DNA of 64,000 nt from Azospirillum halopraeferens DSM 3675 (lineage in GTDB: Bacteria; Pseudomonadota; Alphaproteobacteria; Azospirillales; Azospirillaceae), in the NCBI RefSeq assembly GCF_000429625.1, contig NZ_AUCF01000015.1, positions 1-64,000 of the forward strand. Direction: 5' to 3'. Within the stretch, counting starts at the first letter, position 1. Every line of letters begins with the position of its first letter. The translations under genes were made by a program, and so were the position numbers. The notes under the pieces are model-generated. The model worked only from the letters and a program-made list of their open reading frames with translations, ran no database searches and was not told where the DNA came from. Below, one piece after another: positions 15,793-24,486 of this stretch.

Positions 15793-16254
15793 CTACTTGT
15801 AGATCCCGACGTAGGCGATCAGATCCCGGCCGGGCACCCGCTTCACGTAGGTGACCTTCGGCTCGATCCTGTTGGAGGCCGGGTTCAGCCAGCGGTACTC
15901 CACCCAGCCCTCGCCGGGGCCCCTGGCCACCGCGATGATGTCCTGCACCAGCAGCTTGCCGTCGGCGTCCTTGACGTTGAGGACGCTCTGCCCGACGCCG
16001 GCCGGGCGCGGCGGGTAGACCTTCCACACCCCGTCCATGTCGATGACGTTGACGTAGATCTCGCCGTACTTGAACGGGCCGTCGGCGTTGAACGTCGCGG
16101 CGGCCTCCTCCAGCCCGGCGGTGGCCACCAGGTCCGCCGCCTTCAGGGTCAGCGCCCGGGCGTCGTCCATGGTGGGCTTGTCCCCGGCGGCGGCCGGAGC
16201 GGCGAGGCCGGCGGCCAGAAGGCCGGCGGCGAGAAGGCGGAACAGGAAACGCAT
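15793..16254 (-). CDS. exported single-Cache-domain protein
   Basis: The 153-residue protein begins with a clear signal peptide ([20 protein letters not shown], cleaved near AAAGD). The mature part is a small Cache sensor fold: [19 protein letters not shown], then the strand-rich [20 protein letters not shown], then [20 protein letters not shown]. Cache domains bind small ligands outside the cytoplasm. Here the domain is a free periplasmic protein rather than part of a receptor. It is the first gene of an operon with a chemoreceptor and a diguanylate cyclase, so it probably presents a ligand to that receptor. Confidence 0.85.
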   Translation of the reverse strand: MRFLFRLLAAGLLAAGLAAPAAAGDKPTMDDARALTLKAADLVATAGLEEAAATFNADGPFKYGEIYVNVIDMDGVWKVYPPRPAGVGQSVLNVKDADGKLLVQDIIAVARGPGEGWVEYRWLNPASNRIEPKVTYVKRVPGRDLIAYVGIYK

Positions 16255-16551
16255 CGGTCAGGTCCCCGGATCGTCGGTTCGGCAATGCTGCGCTGCGGAA
16301 ATTCGCCGTGCCGTCATACCCTGCAAAAGTTTCGCAATTTTGTCTGCATTGTTGTGGATCTGAAACCGGGCATTGCGGCACGGCAACATTTGATTCCGGG
16401 GCACGGGGCGCCGCGGTTCGCCCGTACGCTGCGGGGCGGACAGCGGTACGGGGCGGCCGTCGGCGACCTATTGCCGCGGTTGCGCCGCGGGCTCACAATG
16501 CGCTGCGGCGTGACGCCGGCAACGAAGACGACAAACGGGCGGGAGGACGCC

Positions 16552-17481
16552 ATGCGAATCGCGGTGATGGGCAGCGGCGGCGTGGGCGGCTATTTCGGGG
16601 CGCGGCTGGCCGCCGCCGGGGCGGACGTGACGTTCCTGGCGCGCGGGCGCCATTTGGCGGCGATCCTGAACGGCGGCATGCGGGTGGTGAGCGGCGCCGG
16701 CGACCTGCATCTGGAACGGCCGGCGGCCACCGACGATCCCGCCGCGGTGGGCCCGGTGGACGTGGTGCTGTTCTGCGTCAAGCTGTGGGACACCGAGTCG
16801 GCGGCGGCGCTGTGCCGGCCGCTGCTGAAGCCGGACACGGCGGTGATCACCCTGCAGAACGGGGTCACCGGCATCGACGTGCTGACCGCGGCCCTGGGGC
16901 GGGACCATGTGGCGGGCGGCGTCGCCCACATCGCCGCCACCATCGCGGCGCCGGGCACCATCCACCACACCGGCACGCTGGCCCGCATGACCTTCGGCGA
17001 GATGGACGGCCGCCGCTCCGCCCGGCTGGAGGCGTTCCGCGCCGTCGCCGACCGGGCCGGCTTCGACGCCATCCTCAGCGACGACATCCTGTGCACGGTG
17101 TGGGAGAAGTTCGCCTTCCTGGCGCCGCTCAGCGGTCTCACGGCGCTGACCCGCCAGCCCCTGGGCGTGGTGCGCGCGGTGCCCGACACGCGCGCCCTGT
17201 TCGAGGAGGCGGTGGCCGAGGTGGCGGCGGTCGCGGCGGCGCGCGGCGTCCAACTCGGCCCCGACATCGAAGAGCGGGTGATGGCGCTGGTCGACGCGCT
17301 GATGCCGGAGATGCGCTCCTCCATGCTCAACGACCTGGAGCGGGGCGGCCGGCTGGAGCTGCCGTGGCTGTCCGGTGCGGTGACCCGGCTGGGAGCCGAG
17401 CTGGGGGTGACCACGCCGGTGCACCGGGTGATCGCCGCCGCCCTCGCCCCGTACGCCGACGGTCCGCCGCGCCATCCCTGA
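16552..17481 (+). CDS. ketopantoate reductase family protein (PanE/ApbA)
   Basis: The gene starts after GGGAGG. The N-terminal Rossmann motif is MRIAVMGSGGVGGYFGARLA, fitting NADPH binding. VVLFCVKLWDT and the conserved VTLQNGV-like segment (VITLQNGVTG) follow, then the C-terminal helical domain with WEKFAFLAPLSGLTAL and SSMLNDLERGGRLELPWLSG, which carries the family's substrate-site lysine, asparagine and serine positions. Ketopantoate reductase makes pantoate for coenzyme A. Alphaproteobacteria often have several paralogues of this family, so the precise substrate is uncertain and I give no gene symbol. The 297 bases upstream show no gene. Confidence 0.85.
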   Translation: MRIAVMGSGGVGGYFGARLAAAGADVTFLARGRHLAAILNGGMRVVSGAGDLHLERPAATDDPAAVGPVDVVLFCVKLWDTESAAALCRPLLKPDTAVITLQNGVTGIDVLTAALGRDHVAGGVAHIAATIAAPGTIHHTGTLARMTFGEMDGRRSARLEAFRAVADRAGFDAILSDDILCTVWEKFAFLAPLSGLTALTRQPLGVVRAVPDTRALFEEAVAEVAAVAAARGVQLGPDIEERVMALVDALMPEMRSSMLNDLERGGRLELPWLSGAVTRLGAELGVTTPVHRVIAAALAPYADGPPRHP

Positions 17482-17698
17482 CGGCGCGACGGCGTGCCGC
17501 AGCGGGGCCGCCCTGCCGCGGCCCCGCCATTTTTTCCATCGACAGCCCGGCCGCGCCGGGTGAAGCTGGCCGGTGAAGAAACCGGCGAATCCAACGCACG
17601 AGCCGCGGCGCGGCCGCCCCTCCCCGGGGTCGGCGCGGGGCGGCCGGAACCCGGTCCCGATGCGGCGGCTCGTGCCCCATGCCATCCGGGAGGTCTGC

Positions 17699-19735
17699 AT
17701 GCCCCACACTCAGGTCCCGACCGCGCGCTGCGCTGCACTGGTCGGCCCCTATCTCAGCGGCAAGACGACGCTGATGGAAAGTCTGCTGTCCGCCACGGGG
17801 GCCGTGACGCGCAAGGGCAGCGTGAGGGACGGCAACACCGTCGGCGACGCCTCGGCCGAGGCCAGGGCGCGGCAGATGAGCGTGGAGGTCAGCCTGGCCA
17901 CCACCGAATATCTGGGGGAGCGCTGGCACTTCCTCGACTGCCCCGGCTCGGTCGAGCTGGCCTATGAGACGCAGTGCGCGCTGATGGCCTGCGACGTCGC
18001 CGTGGTGGTGGCGGAGCCCCAGGCGGAGAAGGCGGTCATCCTGGCGCCGCTGCTGAAGTTCCTCGACGACTACAAGATCCCGCACATCCTGTTCATCAAC
18101 AAGGTGGACACGCTGGGCGACCTGCGGGTGCGCGACGTGGTGCAGGCGTATCAGGCGGTGTCGTCGCGCCCGCTGGTGCTGCGCGAGGTGCCCATCCGCG
18201 AGGGCGACCGGATCACCGGCTACGTCGACCTGGTGAGCGAGCGCGCCTACCACTTCAACCCCCACAACCCGTCCGATCTCGTGGAGATCCCCGCCGCCCT
18301 GAAGGAGCGCGAGGCCGAGGCGCGGCAGGAGATGCTGGAGGCCCTGGCCGACTTCGATGATGCGCTGCTGGAGCAGCTTCTGGAGGAGGTCACCCCCGAC
18401 ACCACGCGGGTCTACGAGGATCTGGCGAAGGATCTGGCGGACGACCTGATCGTGCCGGTCTTCCTGGGCTCCGCCGAGAACGACGGCGGCATCCGCCGCC
18501 TGCTGAAGGCGCTGCGCCACGAGGGGCCGGACGTGGCGGCGACCGCCGCCCGTCAGGGCGTGCCCGAGAACGGCACCACCGTCCAGGTGTTCAAGAGCTT
18601 CAACGCCTCCCACGCGGGCAAGCTGTCGTTCGCCCGGGTGTGGCGCGGCACGGTGAGCGACGGCGTGACGCTGGGCGGCGAGCGGGTGTCGGGCGTCTAC
18701 CGCATGATGGGCCACGCTCAGGAGAAGCTGGCGCAGGCCGGCGCCGGCGAGGTGGTGGCGCTGGGCCGCCTGGACAAGGCGGCGACCGGCGACATCCTCA
18801 CCGACAAGGGCAACCTCGGCAAGCCGGACCTGTGGCCGGAGGTGCCGCCCCCGGTGTACGCCCTGGCCATCCACGCCGAGAACCGCAACGACGAGGTGAA
18901 GCTGACCGGCGCCATCCAGAAGCTGGTGGAGGAGGACCCGGCGCTGCTGTTCGAGCAGGCGGCGGAGCGGGGCGAGCTGGTGCTGTCCGGCCAGGGCGAC
19001 ATCCATTTGCAGATCGCCATGGACCGGCTGCGCAGCAAGTACAACGTGGCCGTCCGCGGCCACGCCCCGCAGGTCCCCTACAAGGAGACGATCCGCAAGT
19101 CGGCGGAGCACCACGCCCGCTTCAAGCGGCAGACCGGCGGGCACGGGCAGTTCGCCGACATCCAGGTGGAGGTGAAGCCGCTGCCGCGCGGCGAGGGCTT
19201 CCGCTTCGAGGACGCCATCGTCGGCGGCGTGGTGCCGCGCCAGTTCATCCCGGCGGTGGAGGCCGGGGCGCGCGACTACGCCGTGCAGGGACCGCTGGGG
19301 TTCCCGGTGGTGGACTTCCTGGTGCGCTTGGTCGGCGGCCAGTACCATGCCGTCGACAGCTCCGAAATGGCGTTCAAGACGGTGGCCCGCCAGGCCATGC
19401 AGGAGGCCCTGCCGAAGTGCGAGCCGGTGCTGCTGGAGCCGATCCTGCTGGTTTCCATCGCCGTGCCGGCGGAGTTCACGCCCAAGGTGCAGCGCCTGAT
19501 CAGCGGCCGGCGCGGCCAGATCCTGGGCTTCGACGCCCGGCCGGGCTGGCAGGGCTGGGACGAGGTGAAGGCGTACATGCCGCGGGCGGAGGTGCACGAC
19601 CTGATCGTCGAGCTGCGCTCCCTGTCCATGGGCGTGGGCACCTACACCTGGACCTTCGACCGGTTGCAGGAGCTGACCGGCAAGATGGCGGACAAGGCGG
19701 TGGAGCAGCGCAAGGAGATGCTGGCGGCGTCATGA
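17699..19735 (+). CDS. elongation factor G paralogue (EF-G-like GTPase)
   Basis: Start chosen at 17699 because GGGAGG lies just upstream and the GTPase domain begins at once. The 678-residue protein has the P-loop GPYLSGKTTL, a G3 motif DCPG rather than the usual DTPG, and G4 NKVD. EF-G domains II to V follow (GHGQFADIQVEVKPL, then GLGF-like PLGFPVVDF, then GRRGQILGFDARPGWQGWDE). It is shorter than canonical EF-G and the segment after the P-loop is diverged. It belongs to the EF-G-like group seen alongside true FusA in many alphaproteobacteria. No ribosomal protein genes are nearby, so it is not the housekeeping fusA. Its role (translation under stress, or ribosome recycling) is unsettled. 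Confidence 0.88.
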   Translation: MPHTQVPTARCAALVGPYLSGKTTLMESLLSATGAVTRKGSVRDGNTVGDASAEARARQMSVEVSLATTEYLGERWHFLDCPGSVELAYETQCALMACDVAVVVAEPQAEKAVILAPLLKFLDDYKIPHILFINKVDTLGDLRVRDVVQAYQAVSSRPLVLREVPIREGDRITGYVDLVSERAYHFNPHNPSDLVEIPAALKEREAEARQEMLEALADFDDALLEQLLEEVTPDTTRVYEDLAKDLADDLIVPVFLGSAENDGGIRRLLKALRHEGPDVAATAARQGVPENGTTVQVFKSFNASHAGKLSFARVWRGTVSDGVTLGGERVSGVYRMMGHAQEKLAQAGAGEVVALGRLDKAATGDILTDKGNLGKPDLWPEVPPPVYALAIHAENRNDEVKLTGAIQKLVEEDPALLFEQAAERGELVLSGQGDIHLQIAMDRLRSKYNVAVRGHAPQVPYKETIRKSAEHHARFKRQTGGHGQFADIQVEVKPLPRGEGFRFEDAIVGGVVPRQFIPAVEAGARDYAVQGPLGFPVVDFLVRLVGGQYHAVDSSEMAFKTVARQAMQEALPKCEPVLLEPILLVSIAVPAEFTPKVQRLISGRRGQILGFDARPGWQGWDEVKAYMPRAEVHDLIVELRSLSMGVGTYTWTFDRLQELTGKMADKAVEQRKEMLAAS

Positions 19736-19798
19736 CCGTGTAGACTGCTGCCCGCGGGGGGCCATCCGGTCCCCCGCAGCCCCGCTAAGGAGGCGGCG

Positions 19799-20185
19799 AT
19801 GAGCATGGGCGGCAAGATCGTCGGTGAGTTCGTCAAGGGGAGGGTGGACAAGTTGCTGACCCCCGACAGCGCGGACAAGGCCACCCGCCACCGCGTGCGG
19901 CAGTTCATGGAGACCATGGAGGCCGCCATCCTGGAGGCGAACTGCACGGTCATCGGCCAGCAGATCCCCCAGCTCAACCAGGAGACGTTCCTGCGCCTGG
20001 CGGTGCGGGTGGCGGAGTTGCGCGCCGATTACATCCGCGCCGGCCTGAAGGCGGCCGAGCACCGCCACCCCGACCCCGCCGCCGTCGCCGACCTGGCGCG
20101 CCTGCGCCAGGCGTACGAGGAACTGGTCGCCGTCTTCGAGGCGGCCCAGCGGGTGATCGAGCGCGGCTACGTCAAGCTGGGCTGA
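19799..20185 (+). CDS. conserved hypothetical helical protein
   Basis: A perfect TAAGGAGG ribosome binding site precedes the ATG, so the gene is credible. The 128-residue product is predicted all-helical and soluble: GEFVKGRVDKLLTPDSADKA, RHRVRQFMETMEAAILEANC, LRLAVRVAELRADYIRAGLK. No domain is recognised. It follows the EF-G-like gene by 63 bases on the same strand and could be co-expressed. Its last 19 bases overlap the 3' end of the convergent nicotinamidase gene. Confidence 0.75.
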   Translation: MSMGGKIVGEFVKGRVDKLLTPDSADKATRHRVRQFMETMEAAILEANCTVIGQQIPQLNQETFLRLAVRVAELRADYIRAGLKAAEHRHPDPAAVADLARLRQAYEELVAVFEAAQRVIERGYVKLG

Positions 20186-20820
20186 GCGACGGCGTCCGAC
20201 CCGATCACCGTCACGCCCGCGTCGGCCATGCGCCGGCGCGCGGCGTTCAGCGACCCGTCCAGGTCGATGGCGCGGCAGCCGTCGTCCACCACCACCGCCG
20301 CGAAGCCGTGGCGCACCGCGTCTTCGGCCGAGAAGGCGACGCAGAAGTCGGTGGCCAGCCCGACCAGCACGACGCGGGTGAACCCGCGCTCCCGCAGGTA
20401 CCCGGCCAGCCCGGTCGGCGTCGTCCGGTCGTTCTCGTAGAAGGCGGAGTAGGAATCGATGCCGGGGTGGAAGCCCTTGCGGATCACCAGCTCCGCCATG
20501 GGAATGTCGAGGCCGGCGTGCAGCGCGGCACCGTGGGTCGCCTGCACGCAGTGGTCCGGCCACAGGATCTGGGGGCCGTAGGGCATATCGACCCCGTCGA
20601 ACGGCGCCCTGCCGGGATGGGACGACGCGAAGGAGGCATGCCCCGGCGGGTGCCAGTCCTGCGTCAGGATGGTGGTGGCGAATCGCCGCGCCAACCGGTT
20701 CGCCACCGGCACCACCTCGTCCCCGCCCGGCACCGCCAGCGCCCCGCCGGGGCAGAAATCGTTCTGCACATCGACCACGATCAGCGCATCGGTCCGACGC
20801 GGGATGAAGGGGGTGGGCAT
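20167..20820 (-). CDS. pncA: nicotinamidase
   Basis: The 217-residue cysteine hydrolase has the nicotinamidase signature residues: Asp in DALIVVDVQNDFCPGGALAV, a metal-binding DWHPPGHASF, Lys in VIRKGFHPGIDSYSAF, and the nucleophilic Cys in VLVGLATDFCVAF. It converts nicotinamide to nicotinate plus ammonia, feeding NAD salvage. The start at 20820 begins the natural N terminus (MPTPFIPRRTDA); longer upstream extension is unrelated sequence. Its position beside an NAD-consuming SIR2 defence gene is suggestive, but pncA has the GC content of the core genome and its 3' end is interlocked with its neighbour, so it is probably resident. Confidence 0.93.
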   Translation of the reverse strand: MPTPFIPRRTDALIVVDVQNDFCPGGALAVPGGDEVVPVANRLARRFATTILTQDWHPPGHASFASSHPGRAPFDGVDMPYGPQILWPDHCVQATHGAALHAGLDIPMAELVIRKGFHPGIDSYSAFYENDRTTPTGLAGYLRERGFTRVVLVGLATDFCVAFSAEDAVRHGFAAVVVDDGCRAIDLDGSLNAARRRMADAGVTVIGSDAVAQPSLT

Positions 20821-21281
20821 GGCGTGGAGACTCCGAACCGGATCAGGAGCCCCCGAGAATGCCGCACCGCACGCGCCGGAGTCGAGACGGGATGCGGCTT
20901 TCGTTCCGCTCCAGAACGACGCGGACCGCCGCCTTGCCGACGATCCGGGCGGATCGCTGCTCGATCGACTGCGGCGGTACGGCCGGAGGCCGACCTCGCG
21001 TGCGAGCCTCCGCGGGTCGGCGATGATCCGATACGGCCGGCGGGCCTTGGCTGATGCACCGACAGGGCGAACCGTGAAGTGAGGGGTGATGGTTGGCCGC
21101 TCTCCGGAATATGTCTGCTTTGCGCCAGGAGCGGACATTCGTCCGCATGTGGCGCTACCAGAATGCCTCGGAAACAGACACCTTTTCCGTGAGTTTTCCG
21201 CAAAGTAGATTAAACTGCACATCCGCACTTTGCGATTTTCTCAGTCGAACGTTCTTAGGGTTGGCTGAAAAGAGAAAACAC
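20821..21281. other. left border of the defence island; no intact gene
   Basis: This 461-base stretch separates pncA from the SIR2 gene. The part nearest pncA is still GC-rich. On the minus strand it gives a frame containing VPPQSIEQRSARIVGKAAVR, faintly like a LuxR/FixJ helix-turn-helix, but broken on both sides. A hairpin repeat lies at 21112-21137. GC falls sharply after about 21170, marking the edge of acquired DNA. The SIR2 promoter must lie in the last 150 bases; I cannot place it. Confidence 0.5.
21112..21137. repeat. hairpin repeat at left side of SIR2-HerA
   Basis: TGTCTGCTTTGCGCC followed by AGGAGCGGACA forms an imperfect hairpin (TGTCTGCT with AGCGGACA). A related sequence in the same orientation lies at 24119-24144, just past the herA stop. 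I recall this TGTCnGCTTT/AAAGCnGACA motif as widespread in alphaproteobacterial intergenic DNA, where it gives recurring spurious peptides ending KADI or QKQT. Confidence 0.6.
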
Positions 21282-22319
21282 TTGGAACTTCACGATCTTA
21301 AATTGCTGCTTCAGCAGCATCTAACCGATGGCCTTGTGACGATTGTTGGCTCTGGCCTGTCATGCGCCGAGGGACTGCCGAGTATGGGCGAACTGGCTAC
21401 TCATCTCGATGCAGTGGTGGCATCCGGTCTGGCACCTGCGGATATCGGCCGGTGGAATGCAATCTCGCCGCTATTGCCCGCCAAAGGTTTAGAATCAGCT
21501 CTTTTGGAGGTTCCTCCCACTCCAGGATTGGAAAGCGCAATTGTTGCGCATACCGCTGAGCTAATCTGTGCACGCGAGCGCAAAATCGTTGCGGAAGTGT
21601 TCGCGCGTAGACGAACACTACGCTTCACACGATTGGTGCGACAACTATTGAAGCCACCATCCGGGCTTCCGATCATTACAACGAACTATGATCGCCTTGT
21701 TGAGGTCGCAGTCGAAGAAGCTGGTCTCGGCGTCGATACATTGTTCGTCGGCAATTTTGCCGGTGAGTTGAACGAACAAGAGAGTCGCTTGAGCTTCTGC
21801 CGGGAGGTGACCTTAAAATCTGGACGGGTGCAATATCGATATCGTCCACGCGCGAACGTGTTTAAGCCGCATGGAAGTCTTGACTGGTACCATCGTGATG
21901 GGAAGCCCGTCCGTTATTCCGGTGATCTTGACCTTCCAAGGCTCATCATCACGCCGGGTCTGAATAAGTTTCGGAACGGCTACGAAAGCCCATTTGACCG
22001 CCATCGGGAACGCGCCAATTCAGCAATTGACCGTGCCAGTCGCTTTCTCGTGATCGGTTACGGCTTCAATGATGACCATCTTGAAACGCACCTGACGCCG
22101 CGCATCCGGAACGGTATACCAACGCTCCTGTTGACCTACAGCCTGTCGGACAATGCGGCAAACTTGGTCAAAGATTGTCCGAATGTCATCGCCATTCAGC
22201 GCGCTATACAAAGCAGTGTGGCGGGTTCTGGCGTTTTTGTCGCCGGCACCGAAACCTTCTTTCCTGGCCTGGAACTTTGGGATCTTGGCTCTTTTATTAC
22301 CGAGGTGCTTGAACCATGA
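21282..22319 (+). CDS. SIR2-family NADase, SIR2-HerA anti-phage system
   Basis: The preferred start is a TTG at 21282, giving MELHDLKLLLQQHLTDGLVT just before the Rossmann core; an ATG at 21093 would add the flanking repeat sequence to the protein. SIR2 motifs are all present: IVGSGLSCAEGLPSMGEL, IITTNYDRLVEVA, FKPHGSLDW and FLVIGYGFNDDH. Its stop overlaps the herA start by four bases (ATGA). SIR2-HerA is a described defence pair in which the SIR2 subunit destroys NAD in infected cells, in a large complex with a HerA hexamer. Low GC and AT-rich third positions mark it as acquired. Confidence 0.92.
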   Translation: MELHDLKLLLQQHLTDGLVTIVGSGLSCAEGLPSMGELATHLDAVVASGLAPADIGRWNAISPLLPAKGLESALLEVPPTPGLESAIVAHTAELICARERKIVAEVFARRRTLRFTRLVRQLLKPPSGLPIITTNYDRLVEVAVEEAGLGVDTLFVGNFAGELNEQESRLSFCREVTLKSGRVQYRYRPRANVFKPHGSLDWYHRDGKPVRYSGDLDLPRLIITPGLNKFRNGYESPFDRHRERANSAIDRASRFLVIGYGFNDDHLETHLTPRIRNGIPTLLLTYSLSDNAANLVKDCPNVIAIQRAIQSSVAGSGVFVAGTETFFPGLELWDLGSFITEVLEP

Positions 22320-24064
22320 CTGAAGCCGCCCTTCAATTCGCTGAAGAAGATAAGATCGGGCGTGTCGCCTCGGTAGACACGAGTCGCGTCGCAATCGATG
22401 TGACAAACTCCGTTCTGCTCACGCGAATCGGCATAGGGCAGCTCATCGCCATTCGCGGGGCAACGGAACGCGAGTACCTTATCGCCATGACTGAGCGCGT
22501 AACTCGCAGCGTTCGGGAGGAACTTCCAAGTCCGGACGATGAGGACGCGGGCGGGACGCTGTTGGCAGCAATACCGACCGATCTGATCCAAGGTGTGTTG
22601 ATTGGTACCTTTAGAACCGTGGAGGGAGATCGGAGAAACACCTTCAAGCGCGGTGCCGACAGTTTCCCCCAGATAGATCGAGACTGCTTTGTTATCGAAG
22701 GTGGAAATCTCCAGCGCTTCATGAGCATTCTGGGTGAAGGATTTAAAGAAGATGAAAGGCTCAAGCTTGGCACTTTTGTCGTAGACCGTACTGCTGATGC
22801 GATCGCCAGTGGTGACAAATTCTTTCAGCGACATGCTGCAATCCTCGGTAGCACTGGATCTGGTAAGAGTTGGGCGGTTGCACTGATCTTGGAGCGAGCC
22901 GCTAAGTTGAAATTTCCGAATATCATTGTGTTCGATATGCACGGTGAATACGCGCCGTTGGCTAATAGGGATGCCGGGGGATTTGCCACGCGCTTCCGTA
23001 TCGCTGGCCCGGGCGATTTGGAGAACCCCGGCGAAGGCACCTTGTTCTTGCCCTACTGGTTGCTTAACCGAGATGAAATGCTGTCTATGATCCTTGATCG
23101 CAGCGACCAAAATGCACCCAATCAGGCATCACGTTTCACGCTGCATGTCCGCTCGCTCAAAGGGGAAACACTTGATACTGAGAGCAAAGCCAGCATCAAG
23201 AAGACCTACACCGTCGACTCGCCGATCCCTTATGATATAAAGGCACTAGTCAAGCTTCTTGATAAGGACAATACCACGAAGGGGGTCGGAAAAACTGGCC
23301 CTGTAAAGGGCGAATGGGAAGACAAGCTGACCCGCTTTCTATCTCGCCTTGAAGCAAAGTTGGATGACCGCCGTTATGGCTTTATGTTCACGCCGCCCCC
23401 TGCGGCGATGAAATATGACTGGCTTGCGACACAAGTGCTGAAGCTACTGGGATCTGGTGATGGAACAGGCATCAAGATCGTCGACTTTTCGGAGGTGCCA
23501 GCAGATGTTTTACCCGTTGTCACTGGCACTCTCGCCCGGTTGCTCTATGATGTGCAGTTCTGGATGGGCAGTAAATCCAGAACCCCGGTCACGCTCCTGT
23601 GCGATGAAGCCCACCTCTACCTTCCAGTGCGCGACGATGCCGATGCCGTACAACGTCAGGCCCTCGGATCGTTTGAGCGGATCGCTAAGGAAGGCCGTAA
23701 GTATGGCTTCTCTCTGCTGGTGGTGAGTCAGCGCCCATCGGACGTGAGCCGGACGATTCTTAGTCAGTGCAATAATTTTCTGGCTTTGCGGCTGACGAAC
23801 GAGACCGATCAAGGAGTTATCAAGCGCCTGATGCCGGACTCGCTGGCTGGGCTCACAAGTATATTACCGTTGCTTGACACTGGTGAGGCTCTTTTGCTGG
23901 GCGACGCCGTTCTGCTGCCGACGCGGATTAAACTAGACGTACCCAAAGTTCCACCCGATAGTGCAACTCGCGATTTCTGGAAAGAATGGGGGTCGGCTAG
24001 GCCGGACGATGCCGCCATCGTTTTGGCCATCGAATGTTTGCGCAGCCAGTCGAGAAATGCTTGA
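22316..24064 (+). CDS. HerA-family ATPase, SIR2-HerA anti-phage system
   Basis: The 582-residue protein opens with a HAS-barrel-like segment (IGRVASVDTSRVAIDVTNSV) typical of HerA. Walker A is GSTGSGKSWA from residue 178 (Lys near 184) and Walker B is TLLCDEAHLYLP with Asp430 and Glu431. Sensor-like VVSQRPSDVSRTILSQCNN follows, and the C terminus has the family's hallmark LLDTGEALLLGDAVLLPTRI. HerA proteins form hexameric DNA-stimulated ATPases. Paired with SIR2 they assemble a filament or ring that senses phage and regulates NAD hydrolysis. The frame is intact, so the system looks functional. It is translationally coupled to the SIR2 gene. Confidence 0.94.
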   Translation: MTEAALQFAEEDKIGRVASVDTSRVAIDVTNSVLLTRIGIGQLIAIRGATEREYLIAMTERVTRSVREELPSPDDEDAGGTLLAAIPTDLIQGVLIGTFRTVEGDRRNTFKRGADSFPQIDRDCFVIEGGNLQRFMSILGEGFKEDERLKLGTFVVDRTADAIASGDKFFQRHAAILGSTGSGKSWAVALILERAAKLKFPNIIVFDMHGEYAPLANRDAGGFATRFRIAGPGDLENPGEGTLFLPYWLLNRDEMLSMILDRSDQNAPNQASRFTLHVRSLKGETLDTESKASIKKTYTVDSPIPYDIKALVKLLDKDNTTKGVGKTGPVKGEWEDKLTRFLSRLEAKLDDRRYGFMFTPPPAAMKYDWLATQVLKLLGSGDGTGIKIVDFSEVPADVLPVVTGTLARLLYDVQFWMGSKSRTPVTLLCDEAHLYLPVRDDADAVQRQALGSFERIAKEGRKYGFSLLVVSQRPSDVSRTILSQCNNFLALRLTNETDQGVIKRLMPDSLAGLTSILPLLDTGEALLLGDAVLLPTRIKLDVPKVPPDSATRDFWKEWGSARPDDAAIVLAIECLRSQSRNA

Positions 24065-24118
24065 CCTACACTTACGCAGGAATTGAACTCTGCGCTCGTC
24101 AAATACGAACTGCCTCAT

Positions 24119-24144
24119 TGTCCGCTTCGGGTCAAAAGCAGACG
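24119..24144. repeat. hairpin repeat at right side of SIR2-HerA
   Basis: TGTCCGCTTCGGGTC followed by AAAAGCAGACG pairs TGTCCGCTT-like and AAGCAGACG arms. It aligns without gaps to 21112-21137 in direct orientation, about 17 of 26 positions identical, with changes concentrated in the loop. The two copies bracket SIR2-HerA. Confidence 0.6.
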
Positions 24145-24246
24145 TCTTCCGAGGGTTCCGGCGGGCGTCCGCTCCCGGCGCAAAGCCGACGCCCGGATGC
24201 CCACCCACCCTCGTTGCCTCGGCTTCCGAAAGCACCATCAAGCCGC

Positions 24247-24384
24247 CACCGGAACCGCCAGCCCCGCCCTCAGTCAGCCCGCCGGCAGCAAACGGGGAGG
24301 CGCAGCCCGGCCGCGTCCCCCCTTGCTTCCCGTCAGCCCCGCAGGCCGGCGCAGAAGCGCTGGATGCGGCGGCAGGCATCCTTC
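24247..24384 (-). pseudogene. duplicated 3' end of the aminotransferase gene
   Basis: On the minus strand this segment encodes [14 protein letters not shown] followed by a stop, identical to the last residues of the aminotransferase ending at 25249, and continues into matching downstream sequence, including a GC-rich hairpin region. The intact copy is at about 25164-25298. Differences and a small gap show the copies have diverged. The two copies flank the RelE/XRE gene pair as direct repeats. Confidence 0.85.
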
Positions 24385-24486
24385 GATTACCGACCTCCAA
24401 AACAGGAGCGCGTACAGTTCCCGGCATGTCGCTATTAGCGACACTTTCCCCTTGCCGACTTGGTCACTATCCGCGACATTACTCGC

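Larger units (their letters stand above)
24065..24486. other. junction region between herA and the toxin gene
   Basis: This 422-base stretch holds no convincing gene. It contains, in order, a short AT-richer piece after herA, the right-hand hairpin repeat (24119-24144), a GC-rich filler, a partial copy of the neighbouring aminotransferase gene's 3' end (24247-24384), and about 100 bases that must carry the toxin-antitoxin promoter. The patchwork is what repeated insertion at one site would leave. Confidence 0.6.

Noticed and set aside
20840..21000. Minus-strand frame resembling a LuxR/FixJ helix-turn-helix (VPPQSIEQRSARIVGKAAVR)
   Set aside because: Only about 20 residues fit, the expected sequence before it is in another frame, and the rest of the domain is absent; not enough to call a pseudogene.
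21093..21281. ATG at 21093 as start of the SIR2 gene
   Set aside because: The extra 63 residues translate the flanking hairpin repeat and AT-rich leader, and SIR2 proteins normally begin shortly before the GSGLS motif.
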